From the NCBI RefSeq assembly GCF_002778285.1, contig NZ_NESM01000002.1:124001-188000 (forward strand): a stretch of 64,000 bases of DNA, read 5' to 3'. Positions 28,248 through 37,263 of this stretch are shown here, piece by piece; the first letter of the stretch is position 1; the number at the start of each line of letters is the position of its first letter. The notes under the pieces are model-generated. The model ran no database searches. It saw nothing but the letters and a program-made list of their open reading frames with translations, and was not told the origin of the DNA. The translations under genes were made by a program, and so were the position numbers. Source of the DNA: Limnohabitans sp. 15K. GTDB taxonomy: Bacteria; Pseudomonadota; Gammaproteobacteria; Burkholderiales; Burkholderiaceae_C.

Positions 28248-28467
28248 CACATAAAAAATCTTCAATTCGAAACTTCACATTGATTTGGCAAGTGAAGCTC
28301 TGGAACTTTGGCACCCTTGATTTTAATCGCACACAAAGTGCCCATCAGACCAAGGTCGTCTTGTCCAGCATCCATTGTTTATGGGTCAATGAATGTGCCC
28401 GACATCAAAACACAAGGTTTTGGACAGCCGGTTTGTACAACATTGAATTTTATCCTTGAAAAATCCA

Positions 28468-28507
28468 TAAAAAAGGCAGCGCATCAGAGAAATTCAATGC
28501 GCTGCCA
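28468..28507 (-). terminator. Terminator after ttuC
   Basis: GGCAGCGCAT and ATGCGCTGCC form a 10-bp stem with a 12-base loop, followed on the minus strand by TTTTTT. Confidence 0.9.
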
Positions 28508-28533
28508 ATGGTTGAAGCCTGTTTAAGAGCCGA

Positions 28534-29619
28534 TCAAAGCGCGGCAGCGATGGCTTTGCCCACATCCGCCGTGTTGGCCGTTCCGCCCAAATCGGGGGTT
28601 CGGGGTGCATCAGCACCTGCAGCCAGCACTTTCTCAATGGCCGCCAAAACGGCATCGTGTGCGTCTTTGTGACCCAAAAACTCCAGCATCATCGCGCCGC
28701 ACCAGATCTGGCCGATCGGGTTGGCAATGCCTTTACCCGCGATGTCGGGGGCCGAACCATGCACAGGCTCGAACAGCGATGGGAATTTCCGGTCAGGGTT
28801 CAGGTTGGCGCTGGGCGCGATGCCAATCGTTCCCGTGCAAGCAGGGCCCAAGTCGCTCAGGATGTCGCCAAACAAGTTGCTGGCCACCACCACATCAAAA
28901 AAGTCTGGGCGCTGTACAAAGTGGGCCGTCAAGATGTCGATGTGGAACTTGTCCACGTTGATGCCCGGATAAGCCTTGGCCATTTCGGCCACACGCTCAT
29001 CCCAGTAAGGCATGGTAATGGCGATGCCGTTGGACTTGGTGGCACTGGTCAGGTGCTTTTTAGGACGAGATTGCGACAATTCGAACGCAAATTTCAAAAC
29101 GCGGTCGACGCCAATGCGGGTCATGATGGACTCTTGCATCACGATCTCGCGCTCGGTGCCCGGGAACATGCGGCCGCCTACGCTGGAGTATTCCCCTTCG
29201 GTGTTTTCACGCACGATGTACATGTCGATCTCACCGGGCTGGCGGGCGCTGCCGTCACGCCGCACCACGGGGGCGATGATGCCGGGCATCAAGCGGGCTG
29301 GGCGCAAGTTGATGTACTGGTCAAACTCGCGGCGAAACAGCAGCAAAGAGCCCCACAGCGAGACGTGGTCGGCAATTTTGTCGGGCCAGCCCACGGCACC
29401 AAAATACAAAGCATCGTGGCCACCGATCAGGTCTTTCCAGTTGTCGGGCAGCATTTGGCCGTGCTTTTCGCAGTAATCCCAGCTGGAAAAGTCGAAATGG
29501 TCAAAGTGCAAATCAATGCCGAACTTGCGGGCTGCCGCGTCCATCACGCGCAGGCCTTCGGGCATGACTTCTTTGCCAATGCCATCTCCGGGAATGACAG
29601 CGATACGGTGCTTGCTCAT
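28534..29619 (-). CDS. ttuC: Tartrate dehydrogenase/decarboxylase-like beta-decarboxylating dehydrogenase
   Basis: 361-residue member of the isocitrate/isopropylmalate dehydrogenase family, NAD- and metal-dependent. It shows VIPGDGIGKEV at the start, the substrate-binding Arg cluster in FDQYINLRPARLMPGI and YIVRENTEGEYSSVGG, Lys in SATKSNG and the metal site in NLFGDILSDLGP. The sequence pattern is that of TtuC-type tartrate (or D-malate) dehydrogenases rather than leuB, and no leuCD genes are nearby. Start ATG 29619 is set by MSKHRIAVIPG. It follows the DMT transporter by 83 bases, possibly in the uvrC-pgsA-transporter operon. Confidence 0.88.
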   Translation of the reverse strand: MSKHRIAVIPGDGIGKEVMPEGLRVMDAAARKFGIDLHFDHFDFSSWDYCEKHGQMLPDNWKDLIGGHDALYFGAVGWPDKIADHVSLWGSLLLFRREFDQYINLRPARLMPGIIAPVVRRDGSARQPGEIDMYIVRENTEGEYSSVGGRMFPGTEREIVMQESIMTRIGVDRVLKFAFELSQSRPKKHLTSATKSNGIAITMPYWDERVAEMAKAYPGINVDKFHIDILTAHFVQRPDFFDVVVASNLFGDILSDLGPACTGTIGIAPSANLNPDRKFPSLFEPVHGSAPDIAGKGIANPIGQIWCGAMMLEFLGHKDAHDAVLAAIEKVLAAGADAPRTPDLGGTANTADVGKAIAAAL

Positions 29620-29702
29620 ACGAGTTACTTTCTGTGAATCAAAAAACAAAGGGTGCGAAATCGAAAAACCAAGAGCTTAGCAACAAAGCAAGGGGTTTTG
29701 CG

Positions 29703-30611
29703 TCAGTGGCGAGATGGCCGCACCACCCAACTCACGCCCAGCGCCGTGAGGGCTGTGCCCACCAGGGTGGCGACGGTGATGGTTTCGCCAAAGAGCAGCC
29801 AGGCCATCATGGCCGTGGTGGGCGGCACCAAATACATCAGGCTGGTGACCGAAGCCGCCGCACCGCGTTGGATCAGCAAGTACAAAAGCGAACTGCCCCC
29901 CAACGTCAGGCCCAGCACCGACCAAGCCATGGCTCCGGCCAGCTCATTGTTCCAACGCATGGGCTCGGTTTCCATCAACGCAAGCGGCAAGGTAACCAAC
30001 AAGGCTGCCAGCAACTGAACCGTGTTGGCCGTGCGCACATCGCAGGGTTTGACATAGCGCTTTTGGTACAGCGTGCCCACCGTGATGCTGAGCAAAGCCG
30101 TCAGGGCACATGCCATGTTGGCGGGCGTGACATGGTCCAAGGGCGTGTCCAAGGTCAATTTGCGCCACACAACCATCAACAAACCCACAAAACCAAGCAA
30201 CAAACCCAGCCATTGCCGGCGCGAAATGCCGGGCTGGTCATGGCCCCGCAAGCTGTAGGCCAGCCAAATGGCCGTCAAAACGGGCTGAAAACCGACCACC
30301 AACGACGACAAGCCCGAACCCATACCCGCCTTCACCGCCACCCAAACGCCGCCCAAATAGCCTGCGTGCATCAAGATGCCGGTGACCGACAAGTGCAAAA
30401 ATTGCCGACGGCTTTGGGGCCAAGCCACTTTGGCCCAGACGATCCAAGTCAAAAAGCACGCAATCGACAAGGCATAACGTACCGACAAAAAAGACAGAGG
30501 GGGTGCATGGGGCATGCCGAAACGGGCCACGATGAAGCCCGTGGCCCAGATCAACACAAACACCACTGGTGTCGCCCTCACCCAAGCCACAGATGACCAG
30601 CCCCCGATCAT
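29703..30611 (-). CDS. DMT-superfamily (EamA) transporter
   Basis: 302-residue inner-membrane protein with about ten hydrophobic segments arranged as two EamA repeats (1-145 and 150-302). The start is ATPVVFVLIWATGFIVARFGMPHAPPL and the second repeat contains SVLGLTLGGSSLLYLLIQRG and VPPTTAMMAWLLFGETI. EamA proteins export metabolites or amino acids; the substrate cannot be told. The ATG overlaps the pgsA stop by 4 bases (ATGA), so the two are co-translated. Confidence 0.88.
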   Translation of the reverse strand: MIGGWSSVAWVRATPVVFVLIWATGFIVARFGMPHAPPLSFLSVRYALSIACFLTWIVWAKVAWPQSRRQFLHLSVTGILMHAGYLGGVWVAVKAGMGSGLSSLVVGFQPVLTAIWLAYSLRGHDQPGISRRQWLGLLLGFVGLLMVVWRKLTLDTPLDHVTPANMACALTALLSITVGTLYQKRYVKPCDVRTANTVQLLAALLVTLPLALMETEPMRWNNELAGAMAWSVLGLTLGGSSLLYLLIQRGAAASVTSLMYLVPPTTAMMAWLLFGETITVATLVGTALTALGVSWVVRPSRH

Positions 30612-31201
30612 TTCACGCGGGCTCGGATTTCAGGCAAGGCCTTTTGCATGTAATAAACCATGGACCACACCGTCAAAACGGCCGCGATCACAATCAGCAC
30701 GGCACCCCAAACGCGGGTGTCAATCACACCCAACAGCGTCCCGTTGTAAAGCAAAAACGGGATCGCCACCATCTGCACCGTGGTCTTGAGTTTGCCCACC
30801 ATGTGAACGGCGACGCTTTTACCAGCGCCGATCTGTGCCATCCATTCGCGCAAAGACGAGATGGCAATTTCGCGGCCAATGATGATGAGTGCCACCAACA
30901 CGTTCACCCGGTCCATTTGCACCAGCATCAGCAAGGCAGCGCACACCAAAAACTTGTCTGCCACGGGGTCCAAAAAGGCCCCAAATGCCGAGGTCTGGTT
31001 GAGTTTTCGGGCCAAAAATCCGTCCAACCAATCGGTGAACGCAAACAGCACAAACAAGATGGTGGCGATCAGGTTTTGCGTCTCCACCGACAGGCTGTCC
31101 AAGTAATACACGCCAATGATCAAAGGGATCGCGACAATGCGCGTCCAAGTCATGATGGTGGGGATCGTGAAAAACATGGGCTGATTGTGCATCAAGCGCA
31201 T
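30608..31201 (-). CDS. pgsA: CDP-diacylglycerol-glycerol-3-phosphate phosphatidyltransferase
   Basis: Inner-membrane enzyme making phosphatidylglycerol phosphate. 197 residues with several membrane helices and the CDP-alcohol phosphotransferase signature DWLDGFLARKLNQTSAFGAF followed by LDPVADK. It starts IPTIMTWTRIVAIPLI as in the family. The first Met (31201) gives MRLMHNQPMFFTIP; starting at MFFTIP (31177) is equally plausible because neither has a strong ribosome site. It lies 98 bases downstream of uvrC, a neighbour seen in many proteobacteria, and overlaps the DMT gene. Confidence 0.95.
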   Translation of the reverse strand: MRLMHNQPMFFTIPTIMTWTRIVAIPLIIGVYYLDSLSVETQNLIATILFVLFAFTDWLDGFLARKLNQTSAFGAFLDPVADKFLVCAALLMLVQMDRVNVLVALIIIGREIAISSLREWMAQIGAGKSVAVHMVGKLKTTVQMVAIPFLLYNGTLLGVIDTRVWGAVLIVIAAVLTVWSMVYYMQKALPEIRARVK

Positions 31202-31299
31202 GACCGCTGGTTGACACTGGAGAAGCCCCGCCCCGGGATGATGGGTCGTGGTCTGCGGTGGTTCTTTCGCGGCGGGGGCGCCGCTGCTACAAATAGGTT

Positions 31300-33231
31300 T
31301 CAGTGCAAGGCGTTGTAAATGGTCTCGGCCAATTCGCGCGAAATGCCCTCCACGCCCAGCAAATCTTCGACACTCGCACTTTCTACGCCGCGCACACCAC
31401 CAAAACGTTGCAGCAATTTGGCCCGTTTGCGTGGCCCGATGCCGGGGATTTCTTCGATCTTGCTGCCGCCCATGCGCACTTTGGCGCGCTGCGCCCGCAT
31501 GCCCGTAATGGCGAAACGGTGCGCCTCGTCGCGAATTTGGGCCACCAACATGAGCGCGGCCGAATCCTTACCCAGATAAACCTTCTCGCGGCCATCGGCA
31601 AACACCAGCTCCTCCAGGCCCACCTTGCGGCCTTCGCCTTTTTCCACGCCGACGATGCGCGACAAGTCCAGCCCCAATTGGGTGAACACTTCGCGGGCCA
31701 TGCTGACTTGCCCTTTGCCGCCGTCAATCAGCACCAAGTCAGGCAACCGCGCCGTGCCCTCGCCGGAGCGCAAGGCCTCGGCCAATTTGCCGTAACGGCG
31801 CAACAACACCTGGCGCATGGCCGCGTAATCGTCGCCCGGCGTGATGCCTTCGATGTTGTAGCGGCGGTATTCGCTGCTCTGCATCTTGTGCTGGCGAAAC
31901 ACCACACAAGAGGCTTGGGTGTTTTCACCCGCCGTGTGCGAGATGTCAAAACACTCGATGTGCAAGGCGTTCAGATCGTCCGGGGCCAAATCCAGCGCGT
32001 CCGCAAGGGCCCGGGTGCGGGCTTGTTGCGAGCCCTCTTCGGCCAAGAGACGGGCCAACTTGATGTCGGCGTTTTTCTCGCTCATCTCCAGCCACACCCG
32101 GCGCTGCTCGCGGGGGTTGTGCACGGCTGCAATTTTGTAACCCGCTTGCTGCGACAAGGCCGCCACCAACGCTTTGTCGACCGCCACGCTGGTGATCAAC
32201 GCCGCCGGAACCGGAATACCAATGTAGTGCTGGGCCATGAAGGCTTCGAGCACCTGCACCTCAACCGCCACCTGCGGTTGTTCATCGTCTTCGATGGCCT
32301 GCAAAGCGTGGGCATCTTCCACATGCGCCGGAAAGTAAGCCCGGTCGCCCAAATGCCGACCGCCGCGCACCATGGCCAAGTTCACGCAAGCGCGTCCGCC
32401 CTGCACCCGCACGGCCAAAATGTCCACATCGGTGTCGGTGCCCGTGTCCACCGACTGCTGGTGCAGCACCCTCGACAACGCCGTCATCTGGTTGCGGACC
32501 TCGGCCGCTTGCTCAAAAGCCAGGCGATCGGCATGGGCCATCATCCGCGCTTCCATCTCTTGCAAGAGCGATTGGGTTTCGCCCTTCAAAAAGCGCTCGG
32601 CGTGTTGCACATCGTCGGCATAGGCTTCAGGCGAGATGAGGTTCACACAGGGGCCAGAACAGCGCTTGATTTGGAACAGCAAACAGGGTCGGGTGCGGTT
32701 GGCAAACACCGTGTCTTCGCAGGTGCGCAGGCGAAACACCTTTTGCAAAAGCTGAATCGATTCTTTGACCGCCCACGCACTTGGAAACGGGCCAAAGTAG
32801 CGGTGCTTTTTTTCAACCGCACCGCGGTAATAGGCCACACGGGGAAAGGTTTGCGGCTCAGGCGCACCCTCCACTGCTTTCAAAAACAGCGTGCCATTGC
32901 CCGTGAGCTTGAGGTAGGGGTAAGTTTTATCGTCCCGAAACAGGATGTTGAAACGCGGGCTGAGGGTCTTGATCAGGTTGTTTTCGAGCAGCAGTGCCTC
33001 GGCTTCGGAGCGCACCACCGTGGTCTCCAGGCGGGCGATCTTGCTGACCATGTGGCCAATGCGTGTGCCGCCATGGTCCTTCTGGAAATAGCTCGAGACC
33101 CGCTTTTTGAGCTGCTTGGCCTTGCCCACATACAGAACTTGGCCCTGCGCGTCGAAATAGCGGTAAACCCCCGGCAATGCAGGAAGCGCGGCCACTTGGG
33201 CCAGCAAAATGTCGTCGTGTGCCGCTGTCAT
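31300..33231 (-). CDS. uvrC: Excinuclease ABC subunit C
   Basis: Makes the dual incisions around DNA lesions in nucleotide excision repair. 643 residues. The N-terminal GIY-YIG nuclease has [21 protein letters not shown] Cys-rich region follows ([14 protein letters not shown]), then a UVR motif around [20 protein letters not shown]. The C-terminal RNase-H-like endonuclease has [17 protein letters not shown] and [10 protein letters not shown], and tandem HhH motifs close it ([18 protein letters not shown]). Start ATG 33231 gives [10 protein letters not shown]; longer versions run into the earP promoter side. It is divergent from earP with 96 bases between starts. Confidence 0.97.
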   Translation of the reverse strand: MTAAHDDILLAQVAALPALPGVYRYFDAQGQVLYVGKAKQLKKRVSSYFQKDHGGTRIGHMVSKIARLETTVVRSEAEALLLENNLIKTLSPRFNILFRDDKTYPYLKLTGNGTLFLKAVEGAPEPQTFPRVAYYRGAVEKKHRYFGPFPSAWAVKESIQLLQKVFRLRTCEDTVFANRTRPCLLFQIKRCSGPCVNLISPEAYADDVQHAERFLKGETQSLLQEMEARMMAHADRLAFEQAAEVRNQMTALSRVLHQQSVDTGTDTDVDILAVRVQGGRACVNLAMVRGGRHLGDRAYFPAHVEDAHALQAIEDDEQPQVAVEVQVLEAFMAQHYIGIPVPAALITSVAVDKALVAALSQQAGYKIAAVHNPREQRRVWLEMSEKNADIKLARLLAEEGSQQARTRALADALDLAPDDLNALHIECFDISHTAGENTQASCVVFRQHKMQSSEYRRYNIEGITPGDDYAAMRQVLLRRYGKLAEALRSGEGTARLPDLVLIDGGKGQVSMAREVFTQLGLDLSRIVGVEKGEGRKVGLEELVFADGREKVYLGKDSAALMLVAQIRDEAHRFAITGMRAQRAKVRMGGSKIEEIPGIGPRKRAKLLQRFGGVRGVESASVEDLLGVEGISRELAETIYNALH

Positions 33232-33327
33232 GAAGCTTATTGTCGCGGCAAACCCATACCCCGGCCTGAAGTGGGAGCGAGCCCCTGCTTGCGAATGCCT
33301 GCACCCAGCCAAGCGACAATTCGAGCC

Positions 33328-34425
33328 ATGAACACGCGCCACGCCGAAAAACTTTGGGACATTTTTTGCACCGTCATCGACAACCACGGCGATCTGGGCG
33401 TGTGCTGGCGGCTCACCTGCCAGTTGCTGGCCCAAGGCCAATCGGTGCGCTTGTGGGTGGACGACGCCTCGGCCCTTTCATGGATGGCCCCCGACGCCCA
33501 TGCCCAGCCCCATCTGCAAGTGCTGCCCTGGGGCGCAGCCAGCCAAAGCGATGTGTTGAAAACCTTGAAGCCTGCAGACGTGTGGGTCGAAGCGTTTGGC
33601 TGCACCCTGCCCGAAGCCTTCGTCGCCCACGGTGTCGCCACGCACGCACAACAACCCGCCTGGATCAACCTCGAATACCTCAGCGCCGAAGACTGGGTGC
33701 CTCGCATGCACGGTCTGCCCTCACCCGTGATGAGCGGTCCGGCCAAGGGTTGGACCAAAACTTTCTTTTATCCCGGCTTCACCCCCGACACAGGGGGCCT
33801 GTTGCGAGAATCCGACTTGCTGGAACGGCAGCAGCGCTTTGACCGTGCAGCTTGGCGACAACAACACGCCCCGGATCTGGCACCCGGCGGGCTGTTGATC
33901 AGCCTGTTTTGTTACGAACCTGCCGCCCTGCCCCAACTCCTGACCCAACTACAAGGAACGCCGCACCACCTGCTGGTCACCCCCGGCCGCCCACTGGCGG
34001 CTGTGCAACAAGCTTTGTCGAACATGCCGACCGATGGAATTCAGCTCAACTGGGGTGCCCTGCTCTATACCGACCAAAACAGCTTTGACGAGATGCTCTG
34101 GGCTTGCGACCTGAACTTTGTGCGAGGCGAGGACTCATTGGTACGTGCCCTGTGGGCAGGCCAGCCCTTCATCTGGCACATCTACCCGCAGGATGATGAT
34201 GCCCACCACGCCAAGCTGGAAGCGTTTTTGGAGTGGATGCAAGCGCCGGAGAGCTTGCGCAAGGCGCATCGGGTGTGGAATGGGGTGGAGTCCGGTGAAT
34301 GGGAGAGTTTTAATTCAAATGGGCAGGCCGAATGGAGGGCCTGCGCGCAAGTCATAAGGCAACGGCTACTGACGCAAAGCGATTTATCCTGCCAAATGCT
34401 TACATTGGTCAAGGCGACTGGCTAA
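33328..34425 (+). CDS. earP: EF-P arginine rhamnosyltransferase
   Basis: Transfers rhamnose from dTDP-rhamnose to Arg32 of elongation factor P, activating it for polyproline synthesis. 365 residues. The N-terminus is [18 protein letters not shown], with the catalytic Asp/nucleotide-fold region; [12 protein letters not shown] lies centrally and the C-terminal donor-binding part has [20 protein letters not shown]. The substrate gene efp, with Arg at position 32, lies at 37899, but a 3.5-kb insert separates the two. The last ~90 codons are duplicated at 36988-37263: the first 138 bases are about 95 percent identical, while the terminal ~130 bases are diverged, so this 3' end looks recombinant. 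Confidence 0.93.
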   Translation: MNTRHAEKLWDIFCTVIDNHGDLGVCWRLTCQLLAQGQSVRLWVDDASALSWMAPDAHAQPHLQVLPWGAASQSDVLKTLKPADVWVEAFGCTLPEAFVAHGVATHAQQPAWINLEYLSAEDWVPRMHGLPSPVMSGPAKGWTKTFFYPGFTPDTGGLLRESDLLERQQRFDRAAWRQQHAPDLAPGGLLISLFCYEPAALPQLLTQLQGTPHHLLVTPGRPLAAVQQALSNMPTDGIQLNWGALLYTDQNSFDEMLWACDLNFVRGEDSLVRALWAGQPFIWHIYPQDDDAHHAKLEAFLEWMQAPESLRKAHRVWNGVESGEWESFNSNGQAEWRACAQVIRQRLLTQSDLSCQMLTLVKATG

Positions 34426-34451
34426 GAGAGTTGACATTGCTGACTTTCGGC

Positions 34452-34480
34452 AAGGGTTCTGCCGCCTTTGGCAGAACCTT
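34452..34480. terminator. Hairpin between earP and the caspase-like gene
   Basis: AAGGGTTCTGCC and GGCAGAACCTT pair with one bulged G around GCCTTT. It lies between convergent genes but has no T-run on either side, so termination is only tentative. Confidence 0.45.
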
Positions 34481-34506
34481 CAATTCGTTTCAGCCTGGCA
34501 TCAAGA

Positions 34507-36600
34507 CTATTTGTTGAAGTAAAAATCCCCTACCACTTGGTCATAGATCGCTGGCACTTGCTCATGACCGACTGATTTAGCCGCTTCGACAACCTTGCGA
34601 CGTACATCGCGAATCATGTTGTCAACTCGCAGGCCGGGTGTTTTCATCTCGCTGAGAAACATACGGGTGAACAAGCCATTAGGATTTTTGTCACCCGGCC
34701 CCAATTTGTCTAAAGCCTGCTGCCCCGTACCCGCTGAAAAGATGATCATTTGCCCTGTTGCAGCAGTTGTAGGCGCAAGGCCGCGTGTGCCAATCGCTCG
34801 GCCCGACTTCGGAAAAGGATTGTCGCGACAGGCATCAATGACAGCGAGGGTCAACTTGACCTTTCTGTCGTTCATGTCATCGAGCAATCTTTGCAATTGA
34901 ATGGCATCGTCACGAACCTGGTCTTCACTCTCACCTTTGATGTCGATGGGCAAGAGATAGTTGGTAGAGCCGATCTGAATCCCGTGACCCGCGTAGAAGA
35001 GCACGACTTCATCACCCCCCTCTAGTTCGTTCTTGAATTGGCGCAGGACAGCTTTCATGTCCTTCTCATTCAAGTCGTTCTTGACCGTCACCTTGTAGCC
35101 CAAGTCGGTCAAAGACTTGCCAACGGCATTGGCATCTTGGCGCGCATTGACCAGCTTGGACACACTCGAATAATTGTCATTGCCGATCACCAAAGCCTTG
35201 CGAGTGACGGCAGCGGCTGAAGCGGCTTCCTTTTTACCCTTCATGCTGGCCAGTTCTTCCTTGAGTTTGGCCAACTCCAAATCTTTGGCCCTTGCACTTT
35301 CGGCCACCGCCTCCAACTCTTTGATCCTACTGAGTTGAATCAACCTGTCTTGCTCACGCTGTTTGGCTTCCTGTGCCAGGCGGGCCTGCTCTTTTTGCTG
35401 CGCCTCCAAAGCCAGCTTTTGTAGCTCTTTGAGTCTTGCGTCTTCAGCCAAGCGCTGCTCTTCTTTGGCCTTCTGATCTGCCAGCAGCTTCTCTTGTTCA
35501 CGCAACTTGGCTTCTTTAGCGAGGCGCAGTTGCTCTTTTTGCTGTGCCTCCAAAGCCAGCTTCTGTTGTTCTTTGAGTCTTGCGTCTTCAGCCAAGCGCA
35601 GCTCTTCTTTGGCCTTCTGGTCTGCCAGCAGTTTCTCTTGCTCGCGCAACTTGACTTCTTGAGCCAGGCGTAGTTGCTCTTTTTGCTGCGACTCAAAAGC
35701 CAATTTCTGTTGTTCTTTGTTTCTTGCGGCTTCCGCCAAGCGCTGCTCTTCTTTAGGCTTCTGGTCAGCAAGCAGTTTTTCCTTGGAAGCAGCTTCCTCG
35801 GCAGACTTTTGCTGCGATGCCAATTGATCCTTCAGATATTTCGAGGTCTCTGTGATAATTGAAGGTTGAATTGATGTCGTACTCATCCCAATAAATCCAA
35901 CTGACTCTTTGTTTTCTTTTTTTGCCATTTCATCGGCATCAAAATAAAAATTTATTGAATTTGATTTTTCACCGTAAATAAATGATCTCGATATATCCCT
36001 GGAGTACAAATCACTCCAATGCAATATATTATTAAATTCAAGACCACCCTTTGCAATAACTTTACTAGCAGGCTTTACAATAGCAACAAAAACCCCATAA
36101 TCATTGGATTTGGCATTGTAAAATGTATGAATAATTACTGACTCTTTTTGGTATAAAGCTGCAATCACGTTATTAATTTTTTTCCCATAAGGTTCATTAA
36201 TAATTATTTTATCTTTGAGATTTTTTACATCGGGAAAATGCTTAAAGCCACCACAATACCTTGAATTAAGAGGCGAAATGGAATTAAAATTACCATAAAA
36301 ATGATCCAAGTTTAAATTTTGCATTCTAAGGCATGCTGGAAAACCGTGGTTACCACCCCCTTTCGAAATTGTTTTCCTAACGAAAATTAAAACCGGGGAT
36401 CCATTAAAATCTTTCTCTTCAAATATCAAACCATCGAAATAATCATTATTAATTTCGAATTTTTTTGGATCAATCAACTTCCAATCACCTTTTGGTAAAT
36501 TGATGAATTTATCCTCACCCAAAGGGTAGCTAAAATCTTGAGCAAAGGCATTGAATACAAAATTGAAGGCCAAGAATAAAATGGAAATAAAAATTTTCAT
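34507..36600 (-). CDS. Secreted caspase-like (peptidase C14) protein with repeat coiled coil
   Basis: 697-residue protein. Residues 1-21 are a Sec signal (hydrophobic stretch ending AFA-QDF). Residues 22-245 are a domain I do not recognise, rich in Asn, Lys, Phe and Ile. Residues about 252-455 are a highly charged coiled coil with a 48-residue repeat (EKLLADQKAKEE-type). Residues 466-697 are a caspase-fold domain: KALVIGNDNY, catalytic His539 in LFYAGHGIQ, catalytic Cys591 in VIDACRDNPF, and IIFSAGTGQQA. The layout predicts a periplasmic or exported protease that might assemble through its coil; substrate and trigger are unknown. The first ~670 coding bases are strikingly A+T-rich compared with the rest and with neighbours, a sign of transfer or module shuffling. 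It is convergent with earP. Confidence 0.85.
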   Translation of the reverse strand: MKIFISILFLAFNFVFNAFAQDFSYPLGEDKFINLPKGDWKLIDPKKFEINNDYFDGLIFEEKDFNGSPVLIFVRKTISKGGGNHGFPACLRMQNLNLDHFYGNFNSISPLNSRYCGGFKHFPDVKNLKDKIIINEPYGKKINNVIAALYQKESVIIHTFYNAKSNDYGVFVAIVKPASKVIAKGGLEFNNILHWSDLYSRDISRSFIYGEKSNSINFYFDADEMAKKENKESVGFIGMSTTSIQPSIITETSKYLKDQLASQQKSAEEAASKEKLLADQKPKEEQRLAEAARNKEQQKLAFESQQKEQLRLAQEVKLREQEKLLADQKAKEELRLAEDARLKEQQKLALEAQQKEQLRLAKEAKLREQEKLLADQKAKEEQRLAEDARLKELQKLALEAQQKEQARLAQEAKQREQDRLIQLSRIKELEAVAESARAKDLELAKLKEELASMKGKKEAASAAAVTRKALVIGNDNYSSVSKLVNARQDANAVGKSLTDLGYKVTVKNDLNEKDMKAVLRQFKNELEGGDEVVLFYAGHGIQIGSTNYLLPIDIKGESEDQVRDDAIQLQRLLDDMNDRKVKLTLAVIDACRDNPFPKSGRAIGTRGLAPTTAATGQMIIFSAGTGQQALDKLGPGDKNPNGLFTRMFLSEMKTPGLRVDNMIRDVRRKVVEAAKSVGHEQVPAIYDQVVGDFYFNK
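35340..35790 (-). repeat. 144-bp in-frame tandem repeat in the caspase-like gene
   Basis: The same landmark (GTCTTGCG-like) recurs at 35433, 35577 and 35721, exactly 144 bases apart, giving about three copies with small differences. Each unit codes 48 residues of the coiled coil. Copy-number change would keep the reading frame. Confidence 0.85.
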
Positions 36601-36770
36601 ATGCTAGAAAAATTCAACACAGGCTCCAAGAATCACAGGTGATCGAAAAATTCATTTCTACTCTGGCAACAAGACAGAATAAACGACACTGTTGACTTAG
36701 CGGCATAAAGACACGGCGTTGTTCAGCCCTATGCCAAACAACAAATAGACCTTGAGGATAATCCAATACC

Positions 36771-36990
36771 ATGTCCCTCATCAACACCTTCTTCCCTATC
36801 GGCTGGTAGCACTACTTGCTGGGCGGCCTCACCATTGGCGCTGGCGTGGCACTGTTGTACCTGTTCAACGGCTGGGTCGGCGGCATGAGCACCGTCTTTT
36901 CGAGCAGCTGGTCCTTTGTCTTCAAGCGCAGTTTCTTCCAGCAGGACCGCTTTCACAGCTCTCGCCAATAGCGACTGGTTCACGCCTTGG
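36771..36990 (+). pseudogene. YeeE/YedE-family transporter, N-terminal remnant
   Basis: Starting at an ATG with GAGGATAA upstream, the frame reads like the N-terminus of a YeeE/YedE (sulfur-compound transporter) protein: MSLINTFFPIGW, stop, HYLLGGLTIGAGVALLYLF, NGWVGGMSTVFSSSWSFV. TAG stops interrupt it at 36807 (probably a former CAG) and 36969. The similarity ends at TTGGGC (36987-36992), where sequence of the earP 3' end begins in a different frame. It is a dead fragment, not a working gene. Family assignment is from memory of the sequence pattern. Confidence 0.65.
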
Positions 36991-37263
36991 GCGGACCAGC
37001 CCTTCATCTGGCACATCTACCCGCAGGATGATGATGCCCACCACGCCAAACTGGAAGCCTTTTTAGATTGGATGCAAGCGCCGGAGAGCTTGCGCAAGGC
37101 GCATCGGGTGTGGAATGGGATGGAGAGTGGGGAATTGACCTCGCTCAATTCCAACGCGCTGACAGACTGGACGGCATGTGCGCAAACTGCGCGGAAACGG
37201 CTGCTTCAACAAACCGATTTGGTCAGCCAACTGATGAGTGTGACCACATGCGCAGCACTTTGA
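36988..37263 (+). pseudogene. Truncated duplicate of the earP 3' end
   Basis: Encodes the last ~90 residues of an EarP ([20 protein letters not shown], then [20 protein letters not shown]) with no start or N-terminal part. Against the intact earP (34153-34290) I count 7 mismatches in 138 aligned bases, including one 54-base identical run, then a sharp drop in similarity to the stop at 37261-37263. Because it lies on the efp side it may be the original gene end, left behind when the island inserted. It overlaps the toxin gene tail on the other strand by 41 bases. Confidence 0.85.

Noticed and set aside
28248-28467. Possible small gene between tRNA-Val and ttuC
   Set aside because: Short plus-strand frames here cross the tRNA or lack ribosome sites; I see only spacer.
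31303-34425. A single plus-strand open frame of about 1040 codons
   Set aside because: Only its last third (from 33328) is real earP. The rest is antisense to uvrC, with no family resemblance and a composition that mirrors the uvrC codons.
35340-35790. Regular repeats that could be taken for a CRISPR array
   Set aside because: The period is 144 bases with no unique spacers, and the repeats are in frame within a coding coiled coil.
34507-36600. Caspase-like gene as part of a known gasdermin or CBASS/Avs defence system
   Set aside because: No gasdermin, cyclase or STAND gene is adjacent, and the protein carries an export signal.
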